From contig NZ_WPZY01000014.1 of assembly GCF_013031405.1 (NCBI RefSeq), positions 1-64,000 of the forward strand: a DNA stretch of 64,000 nucleotides, written 5' to 3'. This document shows, piece by piece, positions 19,479 to 28,274 of this stretch (position 1 is its first letter; the number at the start of each line of letters is the position of its first letter). The position numbers and the translations under genes were made by a program. This DNA is from Ruegeria sp. HKCCD8929. GTDB lineage: Bacteria; Pseudomonadota; Alphaproteobacteria; Rhodobacterales; Rhodobacteraceae. A model generated the notes under the pieces. The model had not been told where the DNA came from and made no database searches. It worked only from the letters and a program-made list of their open reading frames with translations.

Positions 19479-20486
19479 ATGTTTCATTTCAGATCTCTGA
19501 GCCATAAGGTTCTGGCTGCAACGCTTGCCTTGGCTATGCCCGGTACCGGGTCTGCTGAAATCTTCAAGGGCGAGACCGCCGGGGTCGGTGATCCGGTTCA
19601 CACCATGTTCGTGGCATTCGCCAACCAGGCAGGCAAAAGCGATGTCGAAATTCAGGTCAACGCTGGACAAACACTGACCAAATCGATGCTAAAAGGCGCC
19701 AAGGGCGAAATCGACTTCTTCTCGACGGTGCCCTCGCTGGTGAATCTGATGGCCGGTCAGAAGCGAATGTACGAGAAGGTTGAAGGTGCCCCGGAACTGG
19801 CCAAGAACCTCCGGGCCATCCTAGGCTTCAAGGCCGGAGCCTACCACCCGGTGACGCTGGCCGGGTCAGGCATCGAAGCATGGGAAGACATCAAAGGCAA
19901 AACCGTGTTCACCGGCCCGCCCGCCGGTTCGGCCTCGGCCACCTCAGAAGCCTTAATCAAGATCATCACTGGTTATGTGGCGGGCGAAGACTATACTGCC
20001 GTGCGCCTCAGCTGGGGGGAAGGCTATGCCGCCCTGGCCGATGGCAAGATCGACATGATGGTTCGCCCTGCAGAAATTGGCTCGGCCAATATCGAACGGT
20101 TTGGCCTGTCGGGTGAGTTCCGGGTTCTGTCGATTCCTGACGACATGATTGCGAGTGACGAAATGAAGGCCCTGTTTGGTCGGCCTGGGCGCGGCATGCT
20201 CCAGTTCGACGGCGGTCTTTACAAAGGTCAACTGACCGGAGGTCAGATCACAGCCTTGGGCTTCACCCAGTTTGTTGGCACCCATGCCGACGTGTCAGAT
20301 GATGTGGTCTACAACGCCACCAAAGCGTTTTGGGAAAACCTTGATGAGGTTCACGCTACCGCATTCTTCCTCAAGGATGTGACCAGGGACACCGCCTTCA
20401 CCTCGGTCAACGTACCGCTGCATCCGGGTGCCGTGCGTTACTATGACGAAGCAGGCATCACGATACCGGACGCCCTGCGCCCCTGA
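19479..20486 (+). CDS. TAXI-family TRAP transporter solute-binding protein
   Basis: A 335-residue secreted receptor. The signal peptide ends near residue 25 (GTGSAEIF), followed by the TAXI fold with blocks GEIDFFSTVPS, FTGPPAGSAS and LHPGAVRYYDE. The late segment LHPGAVRYY is typical of TAXI proteins. The frame opens at 19401, but the ATG at 19479 has a GGGAGG ribosome-binding site and begins the signal peptide. It works with the fused TRAP permease 72 bp downstream. The ligand is unknown; the sulfatase in the same operon suggests a sulfated compound. Confidence 0.85.
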   Translation: MFHFRSLSHKVLAATLALAMPGTGSAEIFKGETAGVGDPVHTMFVAFANQAGKSDVEIQVNAGQTLTKSMLKGAKGEIDFFSTVPSLVNLMAGQKRMYEKVEGAPELAKNLRAILGFKAGAYHPVTLAGSGIEAWEDIKGKTVFTGPPAGSASATSEALIKIITGYVAGEDYTAVRLSWGEGYAALADGKIDMMVRPAEIGSANIERFGLSGEFRVLSIPDDMIASDEMKALFGRPGRGMLQFDGGLYKGQLTGGQITALGFTQFVGTHADVSDDVVYNATKAFWENLDEVHATAFFLKDVTRDTAFTSVNVPLHPGAVRYYDEAGITIPDALRP

Positions 20487-20558
20487 TCCCTCATGTCTGC
20501 CAGGCGGCTTTCTCTGCCGCCCGGCCATCGCTCTGACCATTTCAGAAAGTGACACGCC

Positions 20559-22466
20559 ATGACCGATGCGGCTTCCCCTGCCAGCGTCACGACCCGCCTG
20601 TTCGGCTTTGCCGCAGCTCTTGCCTGCCTCGCTCTGGGTCTGATCACGCTCTACAGTTCAGGCGTCGGCCTGATCAACCCCAAGCTGCACCGGGCCGTTG
20701 GCTTTGCATTGGCCGTGATCGTCGCCGTGGCGGTCTCACAAAAGCGCCGACGGGCAACGACACCTCTGCATCTCTTCCTTGATGTCGCCTTGATCTTGGC
20801 CGGGCTCTGGTCGATCTGGTCGTTTCACTTCGTTCAGACCGAGATGGAAACGGCGCTCTATGATGTGACCACCCGCGATGCCTGGCCCGCCTTGGCCGGC
20901 CTGGTCGTTTTTCTGGAGCTTTGCCGCCGCCTTTGGGGATGGGGCCTTTTTGGCGTCGGCACCTTTGGGGTCGTCTACCTTCTCTTCGGGCAAGACCTTC
21001 CCGGCATCATGGCTCACTCCGGTTTCTCGCTGAAGGAAGTGGCCGAGGCGCTTTGGTACAATACCAACAAGGGTGTGTTCGGCTCGATCACCAATATCGT
21101 GCTCAGCACGGTCTTCATCTTCATCATCTTCGGTGTGCTGCTTGAAGGCACCGGGGCGGGCGACACCCTGCTGAAATTCGCTTTCCTGGCCACCCGCCGC
21201 ACCCGGGGCGGTCCGGCCCACGCCGCCATTCTGGCCTCGTCGATGTTCGGCACAATGTCGGGGTCTACCGTGGCCAATATCGTCGGCACCGGCACCTTCA
21301 CTATCCCGATGATCAAGAAACGCGGGTTCTCACCCACCTTCGCTGCTGGGATCGAAGCAACAGCCTCGTCCGGTGGTCAGATCATGCCGCCCATCATGGG
21401 GGCTGCGGCGCTGGTGATGGCCGACCTGACCGGCGTTGGCTATCTCAACATCATAGTTGCCGCCCTGTTCCCGGCCTTGTTCTACTATTTCAGCCTGTTC
21501 TCGGCTGTGACTGTCGAAGCCCGCCGCCAAGGCATCGACGTGCAGGAGATGACCGTCGATGATCAGATCACCCGGACCGACCTGATCAACTCGGTGCTCT
21601 TCATCGGACCGATCCTCGTGGTCATCGGGTCTCTTCTGGCCGGGCTTTCCACATCCGCTGCCGGGTTCTATGCCGTCGTGGTTCTTCTGGTACTTTCGGT
21701 CATCAACCCCGAAGTGCGGGGCGATCCGGCTCGCATCTGGCATTCCTTCCTGAAGGGCGCCGAATCCGGAGCCACATTGCTGATCGCCATTGCCGCCATC
21801 GGCATCCTTGTCGGATCACTGGACTCCACCGGGTTGGGCCTGAAACTGGCCAATGTCATCGCGTCGATCCGAGGTGAGAGCCTGTTCTCGGCCCTTCTTG
21901 TCGCCATGGCCGGTGCATTGATCCTTGGCATGGGGATGCCGACGCTGCCGGCCTATCTCATCATCATCCTGGTGATGGGTCCGGCGATTCAGGAATTGGG
22001 CGTCTCGATGCTGACCGCCCATATGTTCGTCTTCTACTATGGTGTGGCCTCATCGCTGACCCCACCCGTCGCCATTGCGGCCTATGCTGCGGCGCCAATC
22101 GCCCGAGCCAACCCCTTGATGACCGCGTTCATGTCGTTCCGATTGGGGATGGCCAAATTCATCATTCCCTTCATCTTCGCCTTCTACCCGACGATACTGA
22201 TCATCGAGGAATTCAGCCTGTTGCCGTTCCTCTGGATCGTGGCCCGCACGTGTTTCTGTATCTGGCTGTTCTCGTCGGCATTGTCCGGATTTGACCGCCG
22301 CAAGCTGACCGTCCCTGAGATCGTGATCCGCTTTGCAACCGCGTTCACCTGCCTGGCCACCGATCCAATGATCCACCTGCCCGCCATCGCCATCGGACTT
22401 GCGCTGATCGCGTTCGATGTCCGTGCGGGTCGGCCGAAAGCCGCGACTTCTGAGGCATCCCAATGA
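20559..22466 (+). CDS. TRAP transporter fused permease (4TM-12TM)
   Basis: A 635-residue polytopic protein fusing the small and large TRAP membrane subunits, as usual for TAXI systems. Recognisable blocks are the SMFGTMSGSTVANIVGTGTF stretch and GIEATASSGGQIMPPIMGAA, and later GMGMPTLPAYLI and SLTPPVAIAAYAAA. It uses an ion gradient to import the ligand delivered by the TAXI receptor. Its stop overlaps the ATG of the sulfatase gene (ATGA), so the two are translationally coupled. Confidence 0.92.
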   Translation: MTDAASPASVTTRLFGFAAALACLALGLITLYSSGVGLINPKLHRAVGFALAVIVAVAVSQKRRRATTPLHLFLDVALILAGLWSIWSFHFVQTEMETALYDVTTRDAWPALAGLVVFLELCRRLWGWGLFGVGTFGVVYLLFGQDLPGIMAHSGFSLKEVAEALWYNTNKGVFGSITNIVLSTVFIFIIFGVLLEGTGAGDTLLKFAFLATRRTRGGPAHAAILASSMFGTMSGSTVANIVGTGTFTIPMIKKRGFSPTFAAGIEATASSGGQIMPPIMGAAALVMADLTGVGYLNIIVAALFPALFYYFSLFSAVTVEARRQGIDVQEMTVDDQITRTDLINSVLFIGPILVVIGSLLAGLSTSAAGFYAVVVLLVLSVINPEVRGDPARIWHSFLKGAESGATLLIAIAAIGILVGSLDSTGLGLKLANVIASIRGESLFSALLVAMAGALILGMGMPTLPAYLIIILVMGPAIQELGVSMLTAHMFVFYYGVASSLTPPVAIAAYAAAPIARANPLMTAFMSFRLGMAKFIIPFIFAFYPTILIIEEFSLLPFLWIVARTCFCIWLFSSALSGFDRRKLTVPEIVIRFATAFTCLATDPMIHLPAIAIGLALIAFDVRAGRPKAATSEASQ

Positions 22467-24034
22467 CCAAAAGACCCAACTTCCTGTTCATCATCACCGA
22501 TCAACACCGGGCCGATCATCTGGGCTGCTACGGCAACCCGGTGGTGCGGACGCCGAACATAGACCGGATCGCAGCAGGCGGTACGCGGTGGGACCGCTTC
22601 TACGTCGCCAACCCGATCTGCATGCCCAACCGGGCCTCGATCATGACCGGGCGAATGAGCTCGGTCCACGGGGCCCGTCACAACGGTATCCCGTTGTCCA
22701 AGGATCACACCACCTTCGTCGACTTGCTGCGGGACGCTGGTTACAACACCGGATTGATCGGCAAATCCCACCTGCAGAGCTTTACCGGTTTACCTGCAAC
22801 AAATCGGTTTGAGGCCAGGGAAGGCTTGTCCTCGCCGTCCGCTCACCTTCGGGATGCGTATAAGAACAATCGGCACTCATCGGAGTATGACCTGGAGGTT
22901 GCCCCCAATTGGGTCACACCTCTGGCCGAACGCCTGGATGGAGATTTCTATGGGTTCGATCATGTCGAAGTGGCCGCCGACCATGGAGATCAGGCATCGG
23001 GCGACTACCTTTTGTGGGCCGGCAACCAACACCCCGGCTTTGATACCCTGACCGGCCCCGAGAACGCTTTGCCCAACAATTGGATCGACGCCCCCCAGGC
23101 GTGGAGAACGGCCGTCCCCGAAGAGCTTTATTCAACCTCCTGGATCGCCGAAAGATCGGAAGCTTGGCTCACCAATCAGGTCGAACAAGACACTCCGTTC
23201 TTCCTGCAAATGTCGTTCCCGGACCCGCATCACCCATTCACGCCCCCCGGGCGCTACTGGGACATGTATGATCCCGCTGACATAACGTTGCCCGCATCGT
23301 TCGGCCAAAGCGATCTGCCGCCCATCAAGGCGATGAGGGAGGCGTTGGAGAAGGGATCAGATCCACGGGATAATCAGAACCCATTTGCCGTAACCGAAGA
23401 CGAGGCCCGGGCCATCATCGCCTTGACCTACGGCATGATCAGCATGATCGACGACGCCATCGGCCGCGTTTTGAAACGTCTGGAAACGCTGGGCCTTGCG
23501 GACAACACCGTGGTCATTTTCACCACGGATCACGGTGATTACATGGGCGATCATGGCCTGATGCTGAAGCTGTTGCTGCACTACCAGGGGATCATCCGGG
23601 TGCCGTTTATCTGGAACGATCCTGCGGCGCCGACCCATGGCAAAGTGGATCGGGGCTTGGGCTCCTCCATCGACATCTCTGCCACCATCCTCGCCCGGGC
23701 CGGAATTCAGTCCTTTAACGGCATTCAGGGCCGCGATTTACTCTCATCCGAACCACCAGAAGCCATCATCGTGGAAGAAGATAGCCAGCGCAAAATGATC
23801 GGTTTCGACCGCCCTCAAAGAGTGCGGACGGTCGTAACCGAACGATATCGGATGTCGCTACGGGAGGGGGAAGATTGGAATGAGCTGTATGATCTGGAGA
23901 ACGACCCGGATGAGACAGAAAACCTGTATGGAGATCCTTCTTTCGCGCTTGCTCGGCACTCGGTCACCGAGACCATGCTACGGCGAATGATTGATCTACA
24001 AGACCGTGCGCCCTTGCCAGCTTATCGGGCATAG
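22463..24034 (+). CDS. Type I sulfatase (arylsulfatase/choline-sulfatase superfamily)
   Basis: A 523-residue alkaline-phosphatase-superfamily hydrolase. The formylglycine motif is intact: CMPNR with C53, P55 and R57. Metal and active-site residues are visible in FIITDQHRADHLG, LIGKSH and TDHGDYMGDHGL. No signal peptide is present, so it acts in the cytoplasm, after import. Coupling by ATGA overlap to a TAXI-TRAP permease suggests that the imported ligand is a sulfate ester. A phosphonate monoester hydrolase activity is possible because that family shares the same motif. Confidence 0.88.
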   Translation: MTKRPNFLFIITDQHRADHLGCYGNPVVRTPNIDRIAAGGTRWDRFYVANPICMPNRASIMTGRMSSVHGARHNGIPLSKDHTTFVDLLRDAGYNTGLIGKSHLQSFTGLPATNRFEAREGLSSPSAHLRDAYKNNRHSSEYDLEVAPNWVTPLAERLDGDFYGFDHVEVAADHGDQASGDYLLWAGNQHPGFDTLTGPENALPNNWIDAPQAWRTAVPEELYSTSWIAERSEAWLTNQVEQDTPFFLQMSFPDPHHPFTPPGRYWDMYDPADITLPASFGQSDLPPIKAMREALEKGSDPRDNQNPFAVTEDEARAIIALTYGMISMIDDAIGRVLKRLETLGLADNTVVIFTTDHGDYMGDHGLMLKLLLHYQGIIRVPFIWNDPAAPTHGKVDRGLGSSIDISATILARAGIQSFNGIQGRDLLSSEPPEAIIVEEDSQRKMIGFDRPQRVRTVVTERYRMSLREGEDWNELYDLENDPDETENLYGDPSFALARHSVTETMLRRMIDLQDRAPLPAYRA

Positions 24035-24270
24035 CACGTCGTTTGTCGTGTCTATCGAAGGCGAATCCGGGTAACACAAGCGAATGAAACTGTGGGGGTC
24101 GGGCAAGCAACCAGACGTTCGCCGCTTCGCGACCAATGTGCATTTCAGGCTCATTGCGGTCATGCGGTTCTGCAGCGACCCGCGTTTTTTTGTGACGTTC
24201 TGAGACTTGAATCAGGCCCACCTTGATTTCAGCTTTGTAGCATAATTCATCAGTCAAAAAGAGCGGTGTT
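24035..24270. other. Intergenic region, no gene seen
   Basis: Nothing supported between the sulfatase stop and the transposase remnant. Some short frames cross it, but none shows recognisable protein features or a ribosome-binding site. Confidence 0.5.
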
Positions 24271-24510
24271 ACGTCTGACCTTTTCTGGCTGACCGATGCG
24301 CAGATGGCACGTCTGGAAACCTTACTTTGCCAAGTCCCACGGCAAGCCACGCGCTGATGATCGGCGCATCTTAAGTGACATTATCTTATTAAATCGCAAT
24401 GGGTTACGCTGTCGGGATACGCCAAAGGAATATGGCCCGCACAAGACACTCCACAATCGCTGGACGCGATGGAGTGACGGAGCATCTTCGCCCAGATCTT
24501 GGCGAGCTTA
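24271..24510 (+). pseudogene. IS5-type transposase N-terminal fragment, frameshifted
   Basis: Reading from 24271 gives SDLFWLTDAQMARLE, the standard start of IS5-group transposases, but the initiator position is ACG. One extra A in the AAA at 24317-24319 shifts the frame, which then continues as KPYFAKSHGKPRADDRRIL, NRNGLRCRDTPKEYGPHKTL and NRWTRWSD. A second shift gives SIFAQILASL. The sequence then passes into sulfatase-like coding at about 24510, so the DDE catalytic core is missing. This is a truncated, decayed element, not an active one. Confidence 0.8.
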
Positions 24511-25743
24511 CGCTGGGCGATCATCTCCTATCTTGTGGCGTCGGATGCTGGCTTATAGGTAAAACGCACATGACGGCGGATGCGGCGGGCATGGCCCAGC
24601 TAGGCCCGTCCGCAGATAGCGTTATTGGCGCGCGCCAGTCAGAGTGCGGTTTTGACGTGTGATGCCGCGATGACGGGCTTTGGAGCGGCGGTCCCAAGGC
24701 CCTTATGAATCCAAGCGAAGCCCCCACAACGAATATCTCCCGTCGAAAGGGTATCGAGGAGAAAACCCGGCGGCGGATTTTGCAAATGCAGGCCGTACGA
24801 GTGACGATGTGGCCAGCGGGTGGTTCATGAAAAACGCCAACAGACCCGCAAATACTGATGAACCCGACAGCGAAACTCCCTGGCTTGCCACCAAGGCCAT
24901 CTGGATCATGGACGCCGCACAAGGGCCCTGGTGCGCTCATGTTAGCTGCATCAAGCCGCGTTGGCCCTGCATCGCCTCAGCTCCCCGCCATGACATGTAT
25001 ACTGCGAACGACATTGTGCCCGTGGTGCGAGATCGAACAGAGATCAACAACCCGCATCCGGTCTACAACCCTTTCGCTTCAAACCGCATCGCCAAGAGCT
25101 TTTCCACAGATCATGTGCGTGGAAAAGTGATCCCGGTCTACATAGGATTGATTAAACAATGCGATGATCAGATGGAGCGCCTTTTCCGATATCTTGAAGA
25201 CGCGGGGCAAGACAAAGACGCGATGATCATCTTCACATCCGATCATGGAGACTATCTTGGTGATCACTGGCTGGGAGAGAAGGACCTGTTTCATACCCCT
25301 GCCGTCAAGGTTCCGTTGATCATCTATGACCCGCGAGAGTCAGCAGGCGGAACCCGTGGGGTGGTGTGCCGGGATCTGGTGGAAGCTATCGACGTTACCA
25401 CAACAATCACCGACGCTGCGGGGTGCGAGTTGCCCTCACATATCGTGGAAGGTCGCTCTTTAATGCCGTACTTAGAAAACCGGGAGCATCCCGAACCGCA
25501 GAGCCACGCTATCAGTGAGTACGACTGTTCCAACCATCCGGCCAGGGCAGGGCTGAAGGTTGCCCCTAGGACGCCTGGATGTTCATGGTAGCCACCCGTG
25601 ACGGGAAACTCGTTCACTGTGAAGGTGGATTGCCCCCGATGCACTTTGACCTAAAGAATGATCCTAATGAGTTGGTTGGTCTTGGCATAAGTCCGGAACA
25701 TTCTGATGTCAGGGCTGATAGGTATGCATTGCAGCATGACTAG
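24510..25743 (+). pseudogene. Decayed sulfatase, N-terminus and active site lost
   Basis: A second sulfatase in pieces. Part 1 (about 24510-24662) reads LTLGDHLLSCGVGCWLIGKT and MTADAAGMAQLG, then stops. Part 2 (to 25591) contains the metal-site block IIFTSDHGDYLGDHWLGEKD and PYLENREHPEP. Part 3, in another frame, begins WMFMVATRDGKLVH and ends at the TAG at 25741-25743. At least two frameshifts separate the parts. The N-terminal region with the CxPxR formylglycine motif is absent, replaced by the transposase fragment, so it cannot be active. It differs clearly from the intact sulfatase at 22463-24034, so it is not a recent duplicate. Confidence 0.85.
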
Positions 25744-25752
25744 GCGCTAAGG

Positions 25753-25866
25753 ATGTCAAAGCGAGTGACCATTTCGGACTTAGAGACCGCAAGAAAACGC
25801 AAGGATGGCGGCCAGACCGGCGTTGTTGTGAGCCTTTATAAGGACACTGGCGCCCCTCCGCCTTAA
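25753..25866 (+). pseudogene. Short stub resembling the PanB N-terminus
   Basis: A 37-codon frame beginning MSKRVTISDLETARKRKDGG and ending at a TAA at 25864. The opening resembles 3-methyl-2-oxobutanoate hydroxymethyltransferase (PanB), which starts KRVTxxDLxxxKxxG followed by a hydrophobic strand. The rest of the roughly 270-residue protein is absent. It follows the decayed sulfatase, consistent with a region full of truncated genes. Chance resemblance cannot be ruled out. Confidence 0.35.
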
Positions 25867-25919
25867 CGGTGAGATACTGCGGTAAGGTATCTGCAAGGAA
25901 GAAGTCCTGAAACGCGGCG

Positions 25920-26663
25920 CTATAGCCCTGTCAATGCAGTTTCCATTCTTGAGATTGCGTCTTTCAACATTGGCAACAACTCGTCACGTCGCTCATCCGT
26001 CAGATCGTTTCTCGGAAGGGCCAAAGCAATACAGCCTGCGGGATCCGTCGCATCCTGAAAAAACGGCATGGCGACACTAGCGACGTCTGTTTCGAAGGAG
26101 TTGCGAGTTTGGGAATAGCCCTGTCTCTTGAACGCGACCATAAGCCTCTGGAGTTCGGGTTTAGACGTCACTGTTGCATCTGTGATCTTTTCGCGCTTTA
26201 GCTTCAGAAGCTTGTTGGCAGTTTCAGAACTGGCAAATGCAAGAAACGCCAAGCCGGATGCCGTCGCATGATAGTACAGTATTTGTGACGGGATAATGTT
26301 AATGACATTACCGCGCTTTGGAAGCCGATGAGCGATCGTCGTCATGCCCTGCGCGCCTGGGATGCTTACATGCGCAGTTTCGTTTGCCTGCTCAACCAAC
26401 CAATTGGAAACCTCCTGTGCCGCCCGCACGATGGGAACCGTTGCTTCGCGTATCTTGGCGAGACGCAGAAACCCGTGGCCAAGCCGGTATTTGCGCGTAT
26501 CGGCTGCCTGTTCAATGAAGCCGTGTTTTGCCAAGGCGACAAGCAAACGGCGCGTCGCGGCCTTGTCCAACCCTGCCATCCTGGACAACTCACTCAGGCC
26601 TATTTCGGTGTTCTCCAGTGAGAACTGGTCCAGGACAGATAAGGCTTTATCGACGGTCTTCAT
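25920..26663 (-). CDS. IclR-family transcriptional regulator
   Basis: A 247-residue regulator with an N-terminal winged helix (TEIGLSELSRMAGLDKAATRRL) and the IclR effector domain, including SGLAFLAFAS and the late FETDVASVAMPFF block. It is last on the minus strand after the CoA-transferase genes, separated from them by 223 bp. It probably has its own promoter; a TATAAT -10 box lies at about 26689-26694. It is the likely controller of the downstream-to-upstream catabolic cluster 26887-35737. Confidence 0.9.
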   Translation of the reverse strand: MKTVDKALSVLDQFSLENTEIGLSELSRMAGLDKAATRRLLVALAKHGFIEQAADTRKYRLGHGFLRLAKIREATVPIVRAAQEVSNWLVEQANETAHVSIPGAQGMTTIAHRLPKRGNVINIIPSQILYYHATASGLAFLAFASSETANKLLKLKREKITDATVTSKPELQRLMVAFKRQGYSQTRNSFETDVASVAMPFFQDATDPAGCIALALPRNDLTDERRDELLPMLKDAISRMETALTGL

Positions 26664-26886
26664 TCACTGTGCCAGTAATTTGAGCATTATAAGTAGTGTA
26701 ACATAAACACCTGTGTTGTCTATAACGTACCACCAGAGCCTTCCGCCTCCTTTGGTGGCCGATAGATTTCAACCAGCCTGCATGTTGCAGCACTTTTTTC
26801 ACCGCCCTTCAGCATCGCCAAATTCACTTAGGAAGCATCCGCCAAGGCATCGGTTCTGTTGAGCCTCAGCGTCAGCCATTGATGGT
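26664..26886. other. Intergenic region upstream of the iclR gene
   Basis: No gene is seen. On the minus strand a TATAAT -10 hexamer lies about 26 bp upstream of the iclR start codon; no convincing -35 accompanies it at standard spacing. A short palindrome, ACACAGGTGT, lies just upstream and could be a regulator site. Confidence 0.4.
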
Positions 26887-27549
26887 TCAGTCTGGTCGCA
26901 GCGACATGACAGACAGGTCGGGCGATACTTCAAAGTCGGCCAACGTTGTGGCGCGGATGGTCTCCAAGTCAGTTCCCGGCGCATGCTCAAGCAGCACCAG
27001 CCCTGCTGGCGTCGGCCTGAACACAGCCAACTCGGTAACGACCAGATCGACGGGACGTGTCGACGTTAGCGGAAGTGAGCAGTTTTGTACGACTTTCGAG
27101 TGACCACGATTGGCGTGCTGCATTGCGACCACGACTTTCTTCGCGCCTGTCGCAAGGTCCATTGCGCCGCCCATCCCGGGCGTCAGTTTTCCCGGGATCA
27201 CCCAATTTGCAAGATGCCCTTTCGCATCGACCTCCAATCCCCCCAGAACTGTCATGTCTATGTGACCCCCTCTGATAAGACCGAAACTCATCGCGCTGTC
27301 TATTGCCGCAGCGCCGGGCACTGCGGTGACAAATCCTCCTCCTGCGTCGGTCAGATCGGGGTCTTCCATGCCTTCCGGAGGTCGGGCGCCCAAACCAATG
27401 ACTCCGTTCTCAGACTGAAAGAACACACCAAGATCCGGTGAGACATAGTTTGCCACGAGGCTCGGAAGGCCGATCCCGAGATTGACCAGGGTCGCCGGTT
27501 CGATTTCCTGCGCCACGCGACGGGCTATGCTCTCTTTTGCGTCCATCAC
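26887..27549 (-). CDS. 3-oxoacid CoA-transferase subunit B
   Basis: A 220-residue beta subunit of a family I CoA-transferase. The catalytic glutamate is E47 in the FFQSENGV motif. It also has NLGIGLP near the N-terminus and the PGAAAIDSAMSFGLIRGG block. It moves CoA from succinyl- or acetyl-CoA to a carboxylic acid. Its start overlaps the stop of subunit A by 4 bp (27546-27549), as usual for these heteromers. The acid substrate is unknown; context with amine-demethylating enzymes suggests a product of amino-acid or betaine breakdown. Confidence 0.9.
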   Translation of the reverse strand: MMDAKESIARRVAQEIEPATLVNLGIGLPSLVANYVSPDLGVFFQSENGVIGLGARPPEGMEDPDLTDAGGGFVTAVPGAAAIDSAMSFGLIRGGHIDMTVLGGLEVDAKGHLANWVIPGKLTPGMGGAMDLATGAKKVVVAMQHANRGHSKVVQNCSLPLTSTRPVDLVVTELAVFRPTPAGLVLLEHAPGTDLETIRATTLADFEVSPDLSVMSLRPD

Positions 27550-28208
27550 AGCGCCCTTTCGATCAGATGATCCACCAACGCCGCCGGTGTGCGAACGGAA
27601 TCCGGCGGGATCATTCCAACAGGAACAATATGCTCCGGCTCCGCAATCACGGTATCTCCTGCCATCGCCATGGTCGGATTAAAATTCTGGGCTGTCAGTG
27701 CATATTCCAGATTACCCGCATAGTCAGACTGCCGGGCGGCGATCAGGGCAAAATCCGCCTTGATCGGTTTTTCGACAAGATACGTCACACCGTCGATTTC
27801 CAAGGTGTCTTTGCCTTCGGCCACCGGCGTCCCGATACCGGTTGGCGTGATCACCGCGCCCAGGCCGACGCCGGCCGCACGAATACACTCGACCAATGTG
27901 CCCTGGGGCACAAGATCAACCTTCAAGTCACCTGCGTTCATCTTCGCCTGGGTTTCTGGGTTCAGACCAATATGAGACGCAATCACATGCGCGAGACACC
28001 CCGCCGACACCAGTTTACCGATCCCCCTGCCCGGCATCGCGGTGTCGTTGGCCACAAGAGTCAGGTTCCTTTTTTCGCTTGCCACCAAGGCATCGATCAA
28101 TCGGTTCGGGGAACCAACGCCCATAAAACCACCGACCATGATGGTCGCCCCATCTGGAATGAGTTCGACTGCCTTGTGAGGCGTTACCGATCGTTTCATC
28201 GCAGGCAT
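27546..28208 (-). CDS. 3-oxoacid CoA-transferase subunit A
   Basis: A 220-residue alpha subunit. Blocks GATIMVGGFMGVGSPN, GLNPETQAKMNAG and the VPQGTLVECIRAAG stretch are characteristic. The ATG at 28208 has a GAGG ribosome-binding site. It pairs with subunit B through a 4-bp overlap. It lies downstream of a trimethylamine-dehydrogenase-like gene, with a 66-bp gap. Confidence 0.9.
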   Translation of the reverse strand: MPAMKRSVTPHKAVELIPDGATIMVGGFMGVGSPNRLIDALVASEKRNLTLVANDTAMPGRGIGKLVSAGCLAHVIASHIGLNPETQAKMNAGDLKVDLVPQGTLVECIRAAGVGLGAVITPTGIGTPVAEGKDTLEIDGVTYLVEKPIKADFALIAARQSDYAGNLEYALTAQNFNPTMAMAGDTVIAEPEHIVPVGMIPPDSVRTPAALVDHLIERAL

Positions 28209-28274
28209 AGCAACCTCGTAATCAATTGGGCTGGCGGCGAGGAAGGGAGAAAGCCTCGCCGCCAGAAGCGCGCG

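Noticed and set aside
26770-26805. A CTGCA/TGCAG hairpin followed by T residues, resembling a plus-strand terminator.
   Set aside because: The stem is only five base pairs with a three-base loop, and no intact plus-strand gene ends upstream.
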